Shown here piece after piece: positions 1 to 6,235 of a stretch of DNA of 6,235 bases (positions within the stretch are counted from its first letter, which is position 1; every line of letters begins with the position of its first letter). Both the position numbers and the translations under genes were made by a program. Origin of the DNA: Planctomycetaceae bacterium (GTDB taxonomy: Bacteria > Planctomycetota > Planctomycetia > Pirellulales > PALSA-1355); contig SXHT01000303.1 of NCBI GenBank assembly GCA_005773095.1, positions 1-6,235 on the forward strand, read 5' to 3'. The notes beneath the pieces are model-generated. The model saw only the letters and a list, made by a program, of their open reading frames with translations, searched no databases and had not been told where the DNA came from.

Positions 1-1983
1 TAACAGAATGCCAAACACGCGGCGCGCCTGCTGAAAGCCCTCGCCATCCTTCACGGCTTCGTCAATGGCCTTGGGCAAGAGCTCAGTAATCAACACGGCG
101 CGTTGCCTGGCATAGGCGAGCGTGTCCTTGCCCAAGTCGAAACGGTTGGTGAGCGGATCCGGATCGATGCCCCGAGTGTCTTCGTCGGTCGCAAAGGCGT
201 TGGCCGGTTCACCGCTGCGGGCCGCAATCTTTTTGAGTTCCACGAGCTCGCCGTCGGTGCCGCCGGCAAGCGGCTTGTAGCCATACTCGATGGCCCACAT
301 ATCGTACGGGCCGATGGTTTGCGAGAAGAAGTCCCCCTGAATCGCCGCTTGCGGAACGATGTGCGCGGGAGCGTAGTCCATCACCGAAGCCGTCAGTCCA
401 ACTTGCGAGGTCTTCGTCACGTCGCTCATTTCTTCCAACGTGAGCAATGTGCTCCCCTTGAAGTTGTGCCGCAGGCCCAGCGTGTGACCAACCTCATGCA
501 TCGTCACTTCCTTGAGGCCCTGCATGATCATCTTTTCTTTCTCGGCGGGTGTGGCGGAGCGAGCCGCCAACATCGACGCTCCGAAAGCAAGCTCGCGCGA
601 CAAACCGCCATGCAGGTCGCACTTATGGTGGCACATCCGGTCGCGGGCTGCGCCTTGCTTCTTGATGAGCGCTTGGTAGCCATCGAGATCGAGCGGTCCG
701 CCGGTCATGCCGGCAATTCCCTCGGGTGTGAACGTTTCATACTCGTCCTTCCAATAGGTCAGAAAGTCAGAGTCGAAAATGATGTCTGCATCGAGGATTT
801 GTCCCGTCATTGGGTTGACGCGCGATGGTCCCATGGCGAAGCCCGCGCTCGAAGTAATCCAGCGGAACGTGTTGTAGTTGATATCTTCGGGATCCCACTC
901 GGCGCTGTCCGGCTGCTGGCGGACTTCAATGGCGTTGGCAAAACCGGCCTTCTCAAAAGCCTTGTTCCATTCCAAAATGCCCTCGCGAATCGGTTTTCGG
1001 TAGGCGAACGGAATGGTCTTCTCGAGCCAGAAGATAATTGGCTTCACGGGGGGAGAAAGCTCGGCGGCAGCATCGGCTTTGCGCAAATCCCAGCGACTGA
1101 TGTACCGCACAAATCGGTCGTCGTTTGACTTGCGCGAATAGTCTTTCATGGCCGTGAGGAAGTAACCGATACGGTCGTCGGCCAGCCGCGGCTGGTAGCC
1201 GGTCTGCGGCAGCAGGCTGATCGAATAGTGGACGTTGATTGTGGCGCCACGGCTGTCAGCCACGCTTTCGATCTCTAGGGCGCCACCCGAGGCATACGTG
1301 GCGGCCACTTCAAGTTCCACGTTGTCCCTAAAGCCCTTGACGTTGGCCCATTGCGACTTTGTTTCTGAAAACATGAATCCGGGCAGCAGGCTACTGATCT
1401 GCGGCAAATCGCTCATGAAGACCTGCGTCAGATCGACAAGATCGGCGCCAGCAGGGCTTTTGGTGACGATGGGCAAGCTGAAGAGCACACTGTCCGTATA
1501 GGCGAGTCCCACCGCTCGTTCCTCGGGGCTGCCCTTGGTGGCCGTGAATCGCACGTTGCGGCGGACAATCAGAATGCGATCATCCACCTTGCGGAACTGC
1601 CAAATCCAATCGTCGCCGAATCCCCACGTCATACCTCCAAGCAGCGGCTGTTGTCCGATGCCCTTGGCGATCGAAATCAGCACAATGAAGTCTTTGTCAA
1701 GATTAGCGGGGGATATCTCGGCCAGCAGCTTGGTACCCTTGTGATAGACGGTGATCAAACCCGAGACCTGTTTGGCATCCTTGACCACATCCGCAAACGG
1801 CGGATATTTTGGCGGCGCAGGCTGGGCGGGGGGCGTTGCCGGCGGTGTCGTCGGCGGTGTCGCAGGAGCTTCCTCGGCCAAGGCAGCCCCGGCCGGCGCC
1901 GTGGTAAAATCGGCGGTAGGAGCCGGCAAAATGATTCCCAGACACAGGGCGGAAATCAGCAAGGATGTGAATTTCGCGGACAT
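1..1983 (-). CDS. Secreted zinc-dependent metalloprotease, DUF5117/DUF4953 Met-zincin type (C-terminus beyond window)
   Basis: Reading the minus strand from the ATG at 1983 gives 661 codons without a stop, running off the left edge. Residues 1-24 or 1-36 form a Sec signal peptide (MSAKFTSLLISALCLG..., possible cleavage after ALA at 36), followed by a Pro/Thr/Ala-rich linker to about 62. The next ~230 residues resemble the DUF5118/DUF5117 regions (LITVYHKGTKLLAEI near the start). The catalytic part contains HEVGHTLGLRH at 496-506, a perfect metzincin HExxHxxGxxH: H496, H500 and H506 would bind zinc and E497 is the general base. A Met-turn, SVMDY, follows with M535. The order and spacing fit the DUF4953 family; members are often 800-950 residues, so perhaps 150-300 are missing here. 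The protein is likely exported and cleaves proteins or peptides outside the cytoplasm; its substrate is unknown. CHHKC at 451-455 could be a disulfide or an extra metal site. The start is supported by AGGA nine bases upstream. Confidence 0.93.
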   Translation of the reverse strand, partial: MSAKFTSLLISALCLGIILPAPTADFTTAPAGAALAEEAPATPPTTPPATPPAQPAPPKYPPFADVVKDAKQVSGLITVYHKGTKLLAEISPANLDKDFIVLISIAKGIGQQPLLGGMTWGFGDDWIWQFRKVDDRILIVRRNVRFTATKGSPEERAVGLAYTDSVLFSLPIVTKSPAGADLVDLTQVFMSDLPQISSLLPGFMFSETKSQWANVKGFRDNVELEVAATYASGGALEIESVADSRGATINVHYSISLLPQTGYQPRLADDRIGYFLTAMKDYSRKSNDDRFVRYISRWDLRKADAAAELSPPVKPIIFWLEKTIPFAYRKPIREGILEWNKAFEKAGFANAIEVRQQPDSAEWDPEDINYNTFRWITSSAGFAMGPSRVNPMTGQILDADIIFDSDFLTYWKDEYETFTPEGIAGMTGGPLDLDGYQALIKKQGAARDRMCHHKCDLHGGLSRELAFGASMLAARSATPAEKEKMIMQGLKEVTMHEVGHTLGLRHNFKGSTLLTLEEMSDVTKTSQVGLTASVMDYAPAHIVPQAAIQGDFFSQTIGPYDMWAIEYGYKPLAGGTDGELVELKKIAARSGEPANAFATDEDTRGIDPDPLTNRFDLGKDTLAYARQRAVLITELLPKAIDEAVKDGEGFQQARRVFGILL

Positions 1984-1992
1984 GACTTTCAA

Positions 1993-1996
1993 TCCT
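1993..1996 (-). promoter_or_regulatory. Ribosome binding site of the metalloprotease
   Basis: On the minus strand AGGA lies nine bases upstream of the ATG at 1983. It supports this ATG, which also places the signal peptide directly at the N-terminus. The match to the anti-Shine-Dalgarno is only four bases. Confidence 0.5.
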
Positions 1997-2061
1997 AAAA
2001 AGGGCGGGAGACAAAGCGGGAGACCGAACGCGTTACCTCGGAACAATTTAGCGAACCATTT

Positions 2062-2090
2062 AATATACCCTAGCTTTCCCAATCACCAAA
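2062..2090 (-). promoter_or_regulatory. Weak candidate promoter for the metalloprotease
   Basis: On the minus strand TATATT (2067-2062) is a good -10 match in a locally AT-rich patch. It is preceded by TTGGTG (2089-2084) at a 16-base spacing, or TTTGGT at 17. The -35 half is poor (three of six). Transcription would start near 2055, giving a leader of about 70 bases. This is an inference from sequence only. Confidence 0.3.
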
Positions 2091-2261
2091 CGGCTTGCTC
2101 GAGCTCCCCCTTCGGGCGGCCAGGCCAGCCAATTGACGCGGCCGGCTCATGCCGGTGCTCCAACTCACAAAGTCCGATAGTGTATTGTAGGTGTTAGTTG
2201 GTCGGATCGTACGGGTCGTGTCAGCCGCAGGGCCGATCCGTGTTTTACATTCGGCAACCTG

Positions 2262-2328
2262 GTAGGGCCGGCTTTCCCGGCCGAGGATGGGAAAGTCGCG
2301 CGAATCCGGCCGGCACAACCGGCCCTAC
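2262..2328. repeat. REP/MITE-like imperfect palindrome with two GC hairpins
   Basis: The ends are a perfect 10-base inverted pair, GTAGGGCCGG (2262-2271) and CCGGCCCTAC (2319-2328). Each end folds on its own: GGCCGG-CTTTC-CCGGCC (2266-2282) and GGCCGG-CACAA-CCGGCC (2308-2324), both with 6-bp stems and 5-base loops. Read inward from either end, both arms follow GTAGGGCCGG-N5-CCGGCCG, then a spacer of 12 bases (left) or 3 bases (right), then the shared palindrome TCGCGCGA (2296-2303). CTTTCCC (2272-2278) can also pair with GGGAAAG (2289-2295), which competes with the first hairpin. The structure is seen directly. That it is a dispersed repeat is inferred, since only one copy is in this window. 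No T-run follows, so it is a poor terminator. Confidence 0.65.
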
Positions 2329-2448
2329 AGCGGATAACTGATTGGCCCTGGTGTCAGCTGATAGCCACTTGACTCCGGGCGACGATCACGCCGGCCCCAA
2401 CGGAAGTCCCCCTTTGGTTCAGTCGCAAGCAGACAGCATCCATCGCAC

Positions 2449-2452
2449 GGAG
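2449..2452 (+). promoter_or_regulatory. Possible ribosome site for the GTG start of the phosphotransferase
   Basis: GGAG lies only four bases before the GTG at 2457. The spacing is short, but it is the only Shine-Dalgarno-like match near either candidate start; nothing comparable precedes the ATG at 2502. Confidence 0.3.
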
Positions 2453-2456
2453 CCCA

Positions 2457-3509
2457 GTGGCACTATTTAATGGTTGCCGCTTCAGGCAAAATCCCGCAAT
2501 CATGCTCGACGAACCGCTCCGCACCGTGTTGGCCGCCTATCCGCCCGACCTGCTGCCGCGGCAGGTGGAACCGCTGGCCGGGGCGGGCGGCTTTAGCGGT
2601 GCCCGATTCTGGTGGCTGGACACTCCGCGGGGACCGGCCTGCCTGCGCCGCTGGCCCGCCGAGCATCCGCCACGCGAACGCTTGGAATTTATCCAGGCGG
2701 TGCTGTGGCACGTCGACCAGGAAGGGTTTCGACTGGTGCCGGTGCCATACGAAACGAGCACACATTCCGGCTACGTGGTTTGCGACGGGCACTTCTGGGA
2801 AATCACCCCCTGGATGACAGGCGCGGCCGATTACCATCGTCTGCCGTGCCCCACAAAACTGCGCGCCGCGATGACGGCGCTTGCCCGTTTTCATCATGCC
2901 GCCGCCACGTTTCCCTTGCCCGAAAGTGGCCGTTGCGTGTCGCCGGGAATTGTCTCGCGATTCGCTCGCATGCGCGATTTGTGCAACGGCGGCATCGGGC
3001 AAATCAATCGAGGTGTTTGTGCGGGAGATTGGCCCGAGTTGGCAGCGCGGGCAGGCCGGCTTTGCGAACTGTTTGGCGTGGCGGCCGGTAATGTGCGGCA
3101 ACTGGCGGAAGCGGCGACGCGCGCGGAAGTGGAACTGCAACCATGCATCCGCGACATCTGGCACGACCACGTGCTGTTTCAAGAATCTGCCGTGAGCGGC
3201 ATTGTGGACTTCGGCGCCATGCAGCCGGAGAGCGTGGCGGCCGACGTGGCAAGGTTGCTTGGCAGCATGGTCCAGGACGATCTGGTTGGCTGGCATTTGG
3301 GTCTGTCCGCCTATCAATCGGTGCGACCACTCTCCGACGCCGAGACGCTGTTGGTCACCGCGTTTGATCGAACCACGGTCCTGATGAGTGGCCTGCAGTG
3401 GCTCGAATGGGTCTACTGCCAAGGCCGGCGATTTGACGACCGCGAGGCCGTGATTGCCCGGCTGGATGAAATAATGGCGAGATTAGTGCATCTAACCCGG
3501 GTTGGATGA
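2457..3509 (+). CDS. APH-like phosphotransferase family protein with variant catalytic loop
   Basis: 350 codons from GTG 2457 to TGA. An ATG at 2502 (residue 16) is an equally plausible start: the first 15 residues look non-conserved, and the protein proper begins with LDEPLRTVLAAYPP. The fold resembles aminoglycoside/choline-kinase-type phosphotransferases (APH, PF01636). A glycine-rich nucleotide loop lies at 42-49 (GAGGFSGA), followed by a strand CLRRWP (62-67) where Arg stands near the usual lysine. The catalytic loop is RDIWHDHVLF (232-241) and the metal-binding Asp lies in GIVDFGAMQ (D251), followed by DVARLLGS. The usual HGDxxxxN is replaced: D233 remains as base, but His becomes Arg and the metal-ligand Asn becomes H238. 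It is probably a cytoplasmic small-molecule kinase; the substrate is unknown and antibiotic resistance should not be assumed. It lies 51 bases before the DsbD-like gene, which has its own promoter. Confidence 0.85.
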   Translation: MALFNGCRFRQNPAIMLDEPLRTVLAAYPPDLLPRQVEPLAGAGGFSGARFWWLDTPRGPACLRRWPAEHPPRERLEFIQAVLWHVDQEGFRLVPVPYETSTHSGYVVCDGHFWEITPWMTGAADYHRLPCPTKLRAAMTALARFHHAAATFPLPESGRCVSPGIVSRFARMRDLCNGGIGQINRGVCAGDWPELAARAGRLCELFGVAAGNVRQLAEAATRAEVELQPCIRDIWHDHVLFQESAVSGIVDFGAMQPESVAADVARLLGSMVQDDLVGWHLGLSAYQSVRPLSDAETLLVTAFDRTTVLMSGLQWLEWVYCQGRRFDDREAVIARLDEIMARLVHLTRVG

Positions 3510-3523
3510 ACCGCGATTCCGAA

Positions 3524-3553
3524 TTGACTCAACCCGCAAATTCCGCGTACAAT
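3524..3553 (+). promoter_or_regulatory. Sigma-70-type promoter of the DsbD-like gene
   Basis: TTGACT (3524-3529) and TACAAT (3548-3553) each match five of six consensus bases and are separated by 18 bases. The promoter sits wholly in the gap after the phosphotransferase stop. Transcription would start near 3560, one base before the ATG at 3561. That means either leaderless translation from 3561 or a leader of roughly 34 bases if the ATG at 3594 is used. No Shine-Dalgarno precedes either ATG. Confidence 0.55.
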
Positions 3554-3560
3554 TCCCCAT

Positions 3561-6080
3561 ATGGAAGCGCCTAAACCCATAGCCGGCAATAACATGGCGC
3601 GAATCGTCCGGGTAGGGATCGGCATCTCGTTCCTTTCGGTATTAGCGACCGTCGCTGCTCTGAAGGCGTCTGCGCAGCCGGCTGGTTCCTTCGGCGGCGT
3701 GCCGGGAATTGGCGGTACGTCGGACGATCAGTCTCCCGTGATTGCGTCGGCGACGGCCATGATTGATCCGGCTGCCGGCACTGGCACGCTGCAGGTAACC
3801 GCCACGATCAAGAAGGGCTGGCATATCTACTCCGTGACTCAGCAGTCGGGTGGACCGCTTAAGACGAAAATCAAGCTTGACCCGAAGTCGGATGCCGAGC
3901 TCGATGGCGCGCCGAAAGCGGCTGATCAGCCCGACTCCCATCCCGAGCCGCTTTTCAACAATCTCACCGTCGAGACGCATCATGAGCAGGTCCGCTGGGA
4001 AATCCCCATCAAGCTCAAACCGGGCATCGATCCGCAGTCTGCCAAGATTTTTGGCACCGTCAACGCGCAGGCGTGCGAAGGCACCAGGCGTTGTCTTCCA
4101 CCGGAAAATTATGCATTTATCGCAAAGACGACGCTGGAATCCGCCGCGGCACCCGCCCCTGGCACAAACGACCCGGCTACACCCCAGCTCAACGCGAGTG
4201 GCGAGTATCGACCGGCCAATCTTCATGCCACGTTACGTGGTTGGATCGAGCCAGGGGAGCTGGTGCCGGGATCGTTTGCTCAACTTGTGATCGAAGCGAG
4301 CCCCGATCCAGATTGGCACATTTACGCACGGGCCGACAAGCCCACGTCCTCGGTCGGCGCTCGGCCCACGCTGATTGTGTTTACCGATACAAGCGGCTTG
4401 CGGTATCTCCACCCGGTTGCCGATAAAACTCCAATTTCACAACCCTCAGAAGGGGTCGATGTTGCCCCTGGGATACACGACTCTCCGGTGCGTTGGACGG
4501 TGCAATTCGAGGTTCCGGCCGAGGCGAAGTCGGGCGCACTATCGATTGCGGGCATGCTGGGCATTCAGACTTGCAAGTTGAAGCTGAGTTGCGACGTGCC
4601 GACCGGTGTTCACTTCAGGGGAAGCTTGCGGGTCGGCGATTTGTTGTCCGATCAGCCTGCGCCGCTGCAGTTCTCGCCCGGCAAATATGCCGAGGCCGAG
4701 CAAATCGCTGAACTTCGCCTCGGCTCGACAGATGCCGACAGCGGCACTGCTGTGGCTGCGGCGCCAAGTTACCAGGTCATCCGGCTGAACGATGTTTCTA
4801 AGAATGCCTCGCTGCCGTTGATGATCTTGTTCGGCGTGCTCGGCGGTTTGATTCTTAATCTGATGCCCTGCGCATTGCCAGTGATTGGGCTCAAAATCCT
4901 GGGTTTTGCGCAGCAAGCGGGGCATGACCGTCGCAAGATTCTCTCGCTCAATCTCTGGTACGCCGCAGGCATGTTAGCGGTCTTTTGGGTGCTGGCCGCA
5001 CTTTCGATGGGCGCCCAGCTTGGCATCGCTGAAAGGGATCTGGACTGGGGCGACCAATTCCGCAGCACAACGTTCAACATCGTGATGGCTTCGGTGGTGT
5101 TTGTGATGGCGCTGAGCTTTTTAGGCGTTTGGGAAATACCTATTCCCGGTTTCATTGGCTCCGGCACGAGCCAGAAACTCGCGTCTCACGAAGGCGCAAG
5201 TGGAGCGTTTGCCAAAGGGGTCATGACGACGATCCTCGCAACGCCGTGCAGCGGCCCTTTTTTGGGGCCTGTGTTTGCCTTGACGCTTGCCCAGCCGCCG
5301 TCGGTGACCTACGTGATTTTTACGGCGATTGGCGTGGGCATGGCCCTGCCGTACCTGGTCATCGGTGCATTTCCGTCGCTGATCGCCTGGCTGCCCAAAC
5401 CGGGAGCCTGGATGGAAACGTTTAAGCAGTCGATGGGCTTCGTGATGCTCGCCACGCTGACCTACATCTTTACCTTCCTGAGCAAGGATTTCTTTGTCCC
5501 GACTTTTGCACTGCTTATCGGCCTGGGGGCCGCATGCTGGTGGATTGGGCGCACGCCCGCCTACGAGCCACTCAACAAGCGCCTGGTCGCGTGGGCCCAG
5601 GGATCCGTTTTTGCACTGTTGGTTGGCTGGTTTGCGTTCAGCCGGCTCGGCCCGGCGCCGCCGGGTCAAAACGAGCTTGCCTGGCGGCCATTTAGCATGT
5701 CGCAATTACAGAATCTGTCTCGCCAAGGAAAAACGGTGCTCGTCGACTTCACAGCCAATTGGTGCCTCACCTGCATAACGAACCTTCAATTGTCGATTAA
5801 CACGGCACCGGTGAAAAAAATCGTCGAGGCGCATGATGTGGTGGCGCTCAAGGCCGACAAGACGGAAGAGTCGCCCGAGATCGACGCATTAATGCGCCAA
5901 TTGGGATTTAAGACGATTCCCATCCTGGCCGTGTTTCCCGCCGATCGCCCCAGCGAGGTCTTAGTGCTCACCGATCTCGTTACCCAGGGACAAGTGGTCG
6001 ATCTCTTGAATCGAGCCGGCCCATCTCGTTCCCTCGATGAAGGCGTGGCCCGGATAACGCACAATGGCGAGGGTTTGTAG
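3561..6080 (+). CDS. dsbD: DsbD-type protein-disulfide reductase with duplicated N-terminal domain
   Basis: Likely carries electrons from cytoplasmic thioredoxin across the membrane to envelope thiols. A signal peptide ends near ASA-Q (38/39). Two DsbD-alpha-like domains follow (about 50-195 and 213-360). They carry GWHIY (86-90) and DWHIY (251-255), and a CX5C pair each: C172/C178 and C338/C344. The membrane core (about 418-700, eight predicted helices) has NLMPCALP with C437 and ATPCSGP with C563, the pair that shuttles electrons in DsbD/CcdA. The C-terminal thioredoxin domain (about 705-825) has NWCLTC (C735/C738) and a cis-proline at P787. All redox cysteines of the family are present, so it looks functional. 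At 839 residues it exceeds E. coli DsbD (565), mainly through the second N-terminal domain. ATG 3561 is used here; ATG 3594 (residue 12) would give a more typical signal peptide, MARIVRVG. Partners may be periplasmic oxidoreductases or cytochrome c maturation; none is encoded nearby. Confidence 0.93.
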   Translation: MEAPKPIAGNNMARIVRVGIGISFLSVLATVAALKASAQPAGSFGGVPGIGGTSDDQSPVIASATAMIDPAAGTGTLQVTATIKKGWHIYSVTQQSGGPLKTKIKLDPKSDAELDGAPKAADQPDSHPEPLFNNLTVETHHEQVRWEIPIKLKPGIDPQSAKIFGTVNAQACEGTRRCLPPENYAFIAKTTLESAAAPAPGTNDPATPQLNASGEYRPANLHATLRGWIEPGELVPGSFAQLVIEASPDPDWHIYARADKPTSSVGARPTLIVFTDTSGLRYLHPVADKTPISQPSEGVDVAPGIHDSPVRWTVQFEVPAEAKSGALSIAGMLGIQTCKLKLSCDVPTGVHFRGSLRVGDLLSDQPAPLQFSPGKYAEAEQIAELRLGSTDADSGTAVAAAPSYQVIRLNDVSKNASLPLMILFGVLGGLILNLMPCALPVIGLKILGFAQQAGHDRRKILSLNLWYAAGMLAVFWVLAALSMGAQLGIAERDLDWGDQFRSTTFNIVMASVVFVMALSFLGVWEIPIPGFIGSGTSQKLASHEGASGAFAKGVMTTILATPCSGPFLGPVFALTLAQPPSVTYVIFTAIGVGMALPYLVIGAFPSLIAWLPKPGAWMETFKQSMGFVMLATLTYIFTFLSKDFFVPTFALLIGLGAACWWIGRTPAYEPLNKRLVAWAQGSVFALLVGWFAFSRLGPAPPGQNELAWRPFSMSQLQNLSRQGKTVLVDFTANWCLTCITNLQLSINTAPVKKIVEAHDVVALKADKTEESPEIDALMRQLGFKTIPILAVFPADRPSEVLVLTDLVTQGQVVDLLNRAGPSRSLDEGVARITHNGEGL

Positions 6081-6235
6081 TAATTTGCTTCACCGCGGCC
6101 GGACCGTCTCGCAGCATTTGCGCCACTTCCGTATTGGTCCACAAGGGATCGCTTGTCGCATCAAGATGCCTAAGCCCACGCGACCCCACGGCGATCCGCC
6201 GCGACGCCGCCGATCGTCCAACATTCGTAGCCGCA
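5980..6235 (-). CDS. Possible C-terminal end of a convergent gene (uncertain)
   Basis: On the minus strand one frame is open from the right edge (first whole codon ends at 6234) to a TAA at 5982-5980, about 84 codons. The stretch HLDATSDPLWTNTEVAQMLRDGPAAV, before the overlap with dsbD, reads like a real protein with two amphipathic segments, while the remainder, opposite the end of dsbD, looks like low-quality shadow sequence. If real, it overlaps the dsbD 3' end by 101 bases tail to tail, which is unusual. It could equally be chance or a decayed gene end. I do not recognise a family. Confidence 0.22.
   Translation of the reverse strand, partial: AATNVGRSAASRRIAVGSRGLRHLDATSDPLWTNTEVAQMLRDGPAAVKQITTNPRHCALSGPRLHRGNEMGRLDSRDRPLVPG

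Larger units (their letters stand above)
1984..2456. other. 473-base divergent intergenic region
   Basis: This region separates the minus-strand protease from the plus-strand phosphotransferase. Besides the protease leader and the palindromic element at 2262-2328, it holds a small hairpin CCGGC-TCAT-GCCGG (2142-2155) and a 7-base inverted pair CGGATCG/CGATCCG (2203-2209 and 2234-2240). I see no convincing coding frame, tRNA, riboswitch or factor-independent terminator. TTGACT at 2369-2374 has no -10 partner at a usable distance, so no promoter for the phosphotransferase can be named. Confidence 0.6.

Noticed and set aside
103..1128. A 341-codon open frame on the plus strand opposite the metalloprotease.
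   Set aside because: The minus strand encodes an unmistakable protease with signal peptide, HExxHxxGxxH and Met-turn across this whole stretch. The plus-strand frame has no recognisable domain and is a high-GC shadow.
1751..2197. Plus-strand frame with a Gly/Ala/Val-rich repeat-like segment.
   Set aside because: The repetitive part is the antisense of the proline-rich linker of the protease, and the rest runs into intergenic sequence without a ribosome site.
2262..2328. The double hairpin as a factor-independent terminator.
   Set aside because: There is no T-run on either strand after the stems, and no gene ends nearby: both flanking genes start on either side of it.
2369..2374. TTGACT as the -35 box of a phosphotransferase promoter.
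   Set aside because: The sequence 16-18 bases downstream is GC-rich (CGGCCC) with no -10-like hexamer.
2463..3422. A 319-codon minus-strand frame opposite the phosphotransferase.
   Set aside because: It mirrors the real plus-strand gene, is rich in His/Arg/Gln as antisense frames often are, and has no recognisable motif.
5121..5705. A 194-codon minus-strand frame opposite the DsbD membrane core.
   Set aside because: The plus strand here encodes clear transmembrane helices with the conserved C563 motif; the antisense translation is highly charged, low-complexity shadow sequence.
6081..6120. A terminator after the DsbD-like gene.
   Set aside because: The GC-rich CCGCGGCCGG stretch does not form a stable stem-loop followed by T residues.

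Overview
The window looks like ordinary chromosome from a high-GC Gram-negative-type bacterium, most plausibly a planctomycete of the Pirellula/Rhodopirellula type. That placement is inferred from three things: the protein families present, a phosphotransferase variant I associate with that group, and a GTAGGGCCGG palindromic intergenic element. There is no marker gene, so the placement is tentative.

Layout. From the left edge to 1983, the minus strand encodes the first 661 residues of a secreted zinc metalloprotease of the DUF5117/DUF4953 (Met-zincin) kind. It has a signal peptide, a proline-rich linker, a perfect HExxHxxGxxH site and a Met-turn; its C-terminus lies outside the window. Positions 1984-2456 are a 473-base divergent intergenic region. 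It holds the protease ribosome site, a weak protease promoter candidate and a compact double-hairpin palindrome (2262-2328). From 2457 (or 2502) to 3509 the plus strand encodes an APH-like phosphotransferase with an altered catalytic loop. After a 51-base gap carrying a good sigma-70-type promoter (3524-3553) comes a long plus-strand gene (3561-6080). It encodes an 839-residue DsbD-type thiol:disulfide reductase with two N-terminal sensor-like domains, an 8-helix CcdA/DsbD core and a C-terminal thioredoxin domain. The last 155 bases hold no clear gene; a minus-strand frame open to the right edge may be the end of a convergent gene.

The genes do not form an obvious pathway. The protease is exported and DsbD would supply reducing power outside the cytoplasmic membrane, so both act in the envelope, but they are divergent and separated by the kinase-like gene. 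I see no RNA gene, CRISPR array, insertion sequence or phage gene, and no clearly undescribed system. The points most worth a second look are the duplicated DsbD alpha-like domains, the palindromic element, the altered phosphotransferase loop and the promoter that almost touches the dsbD start codon.
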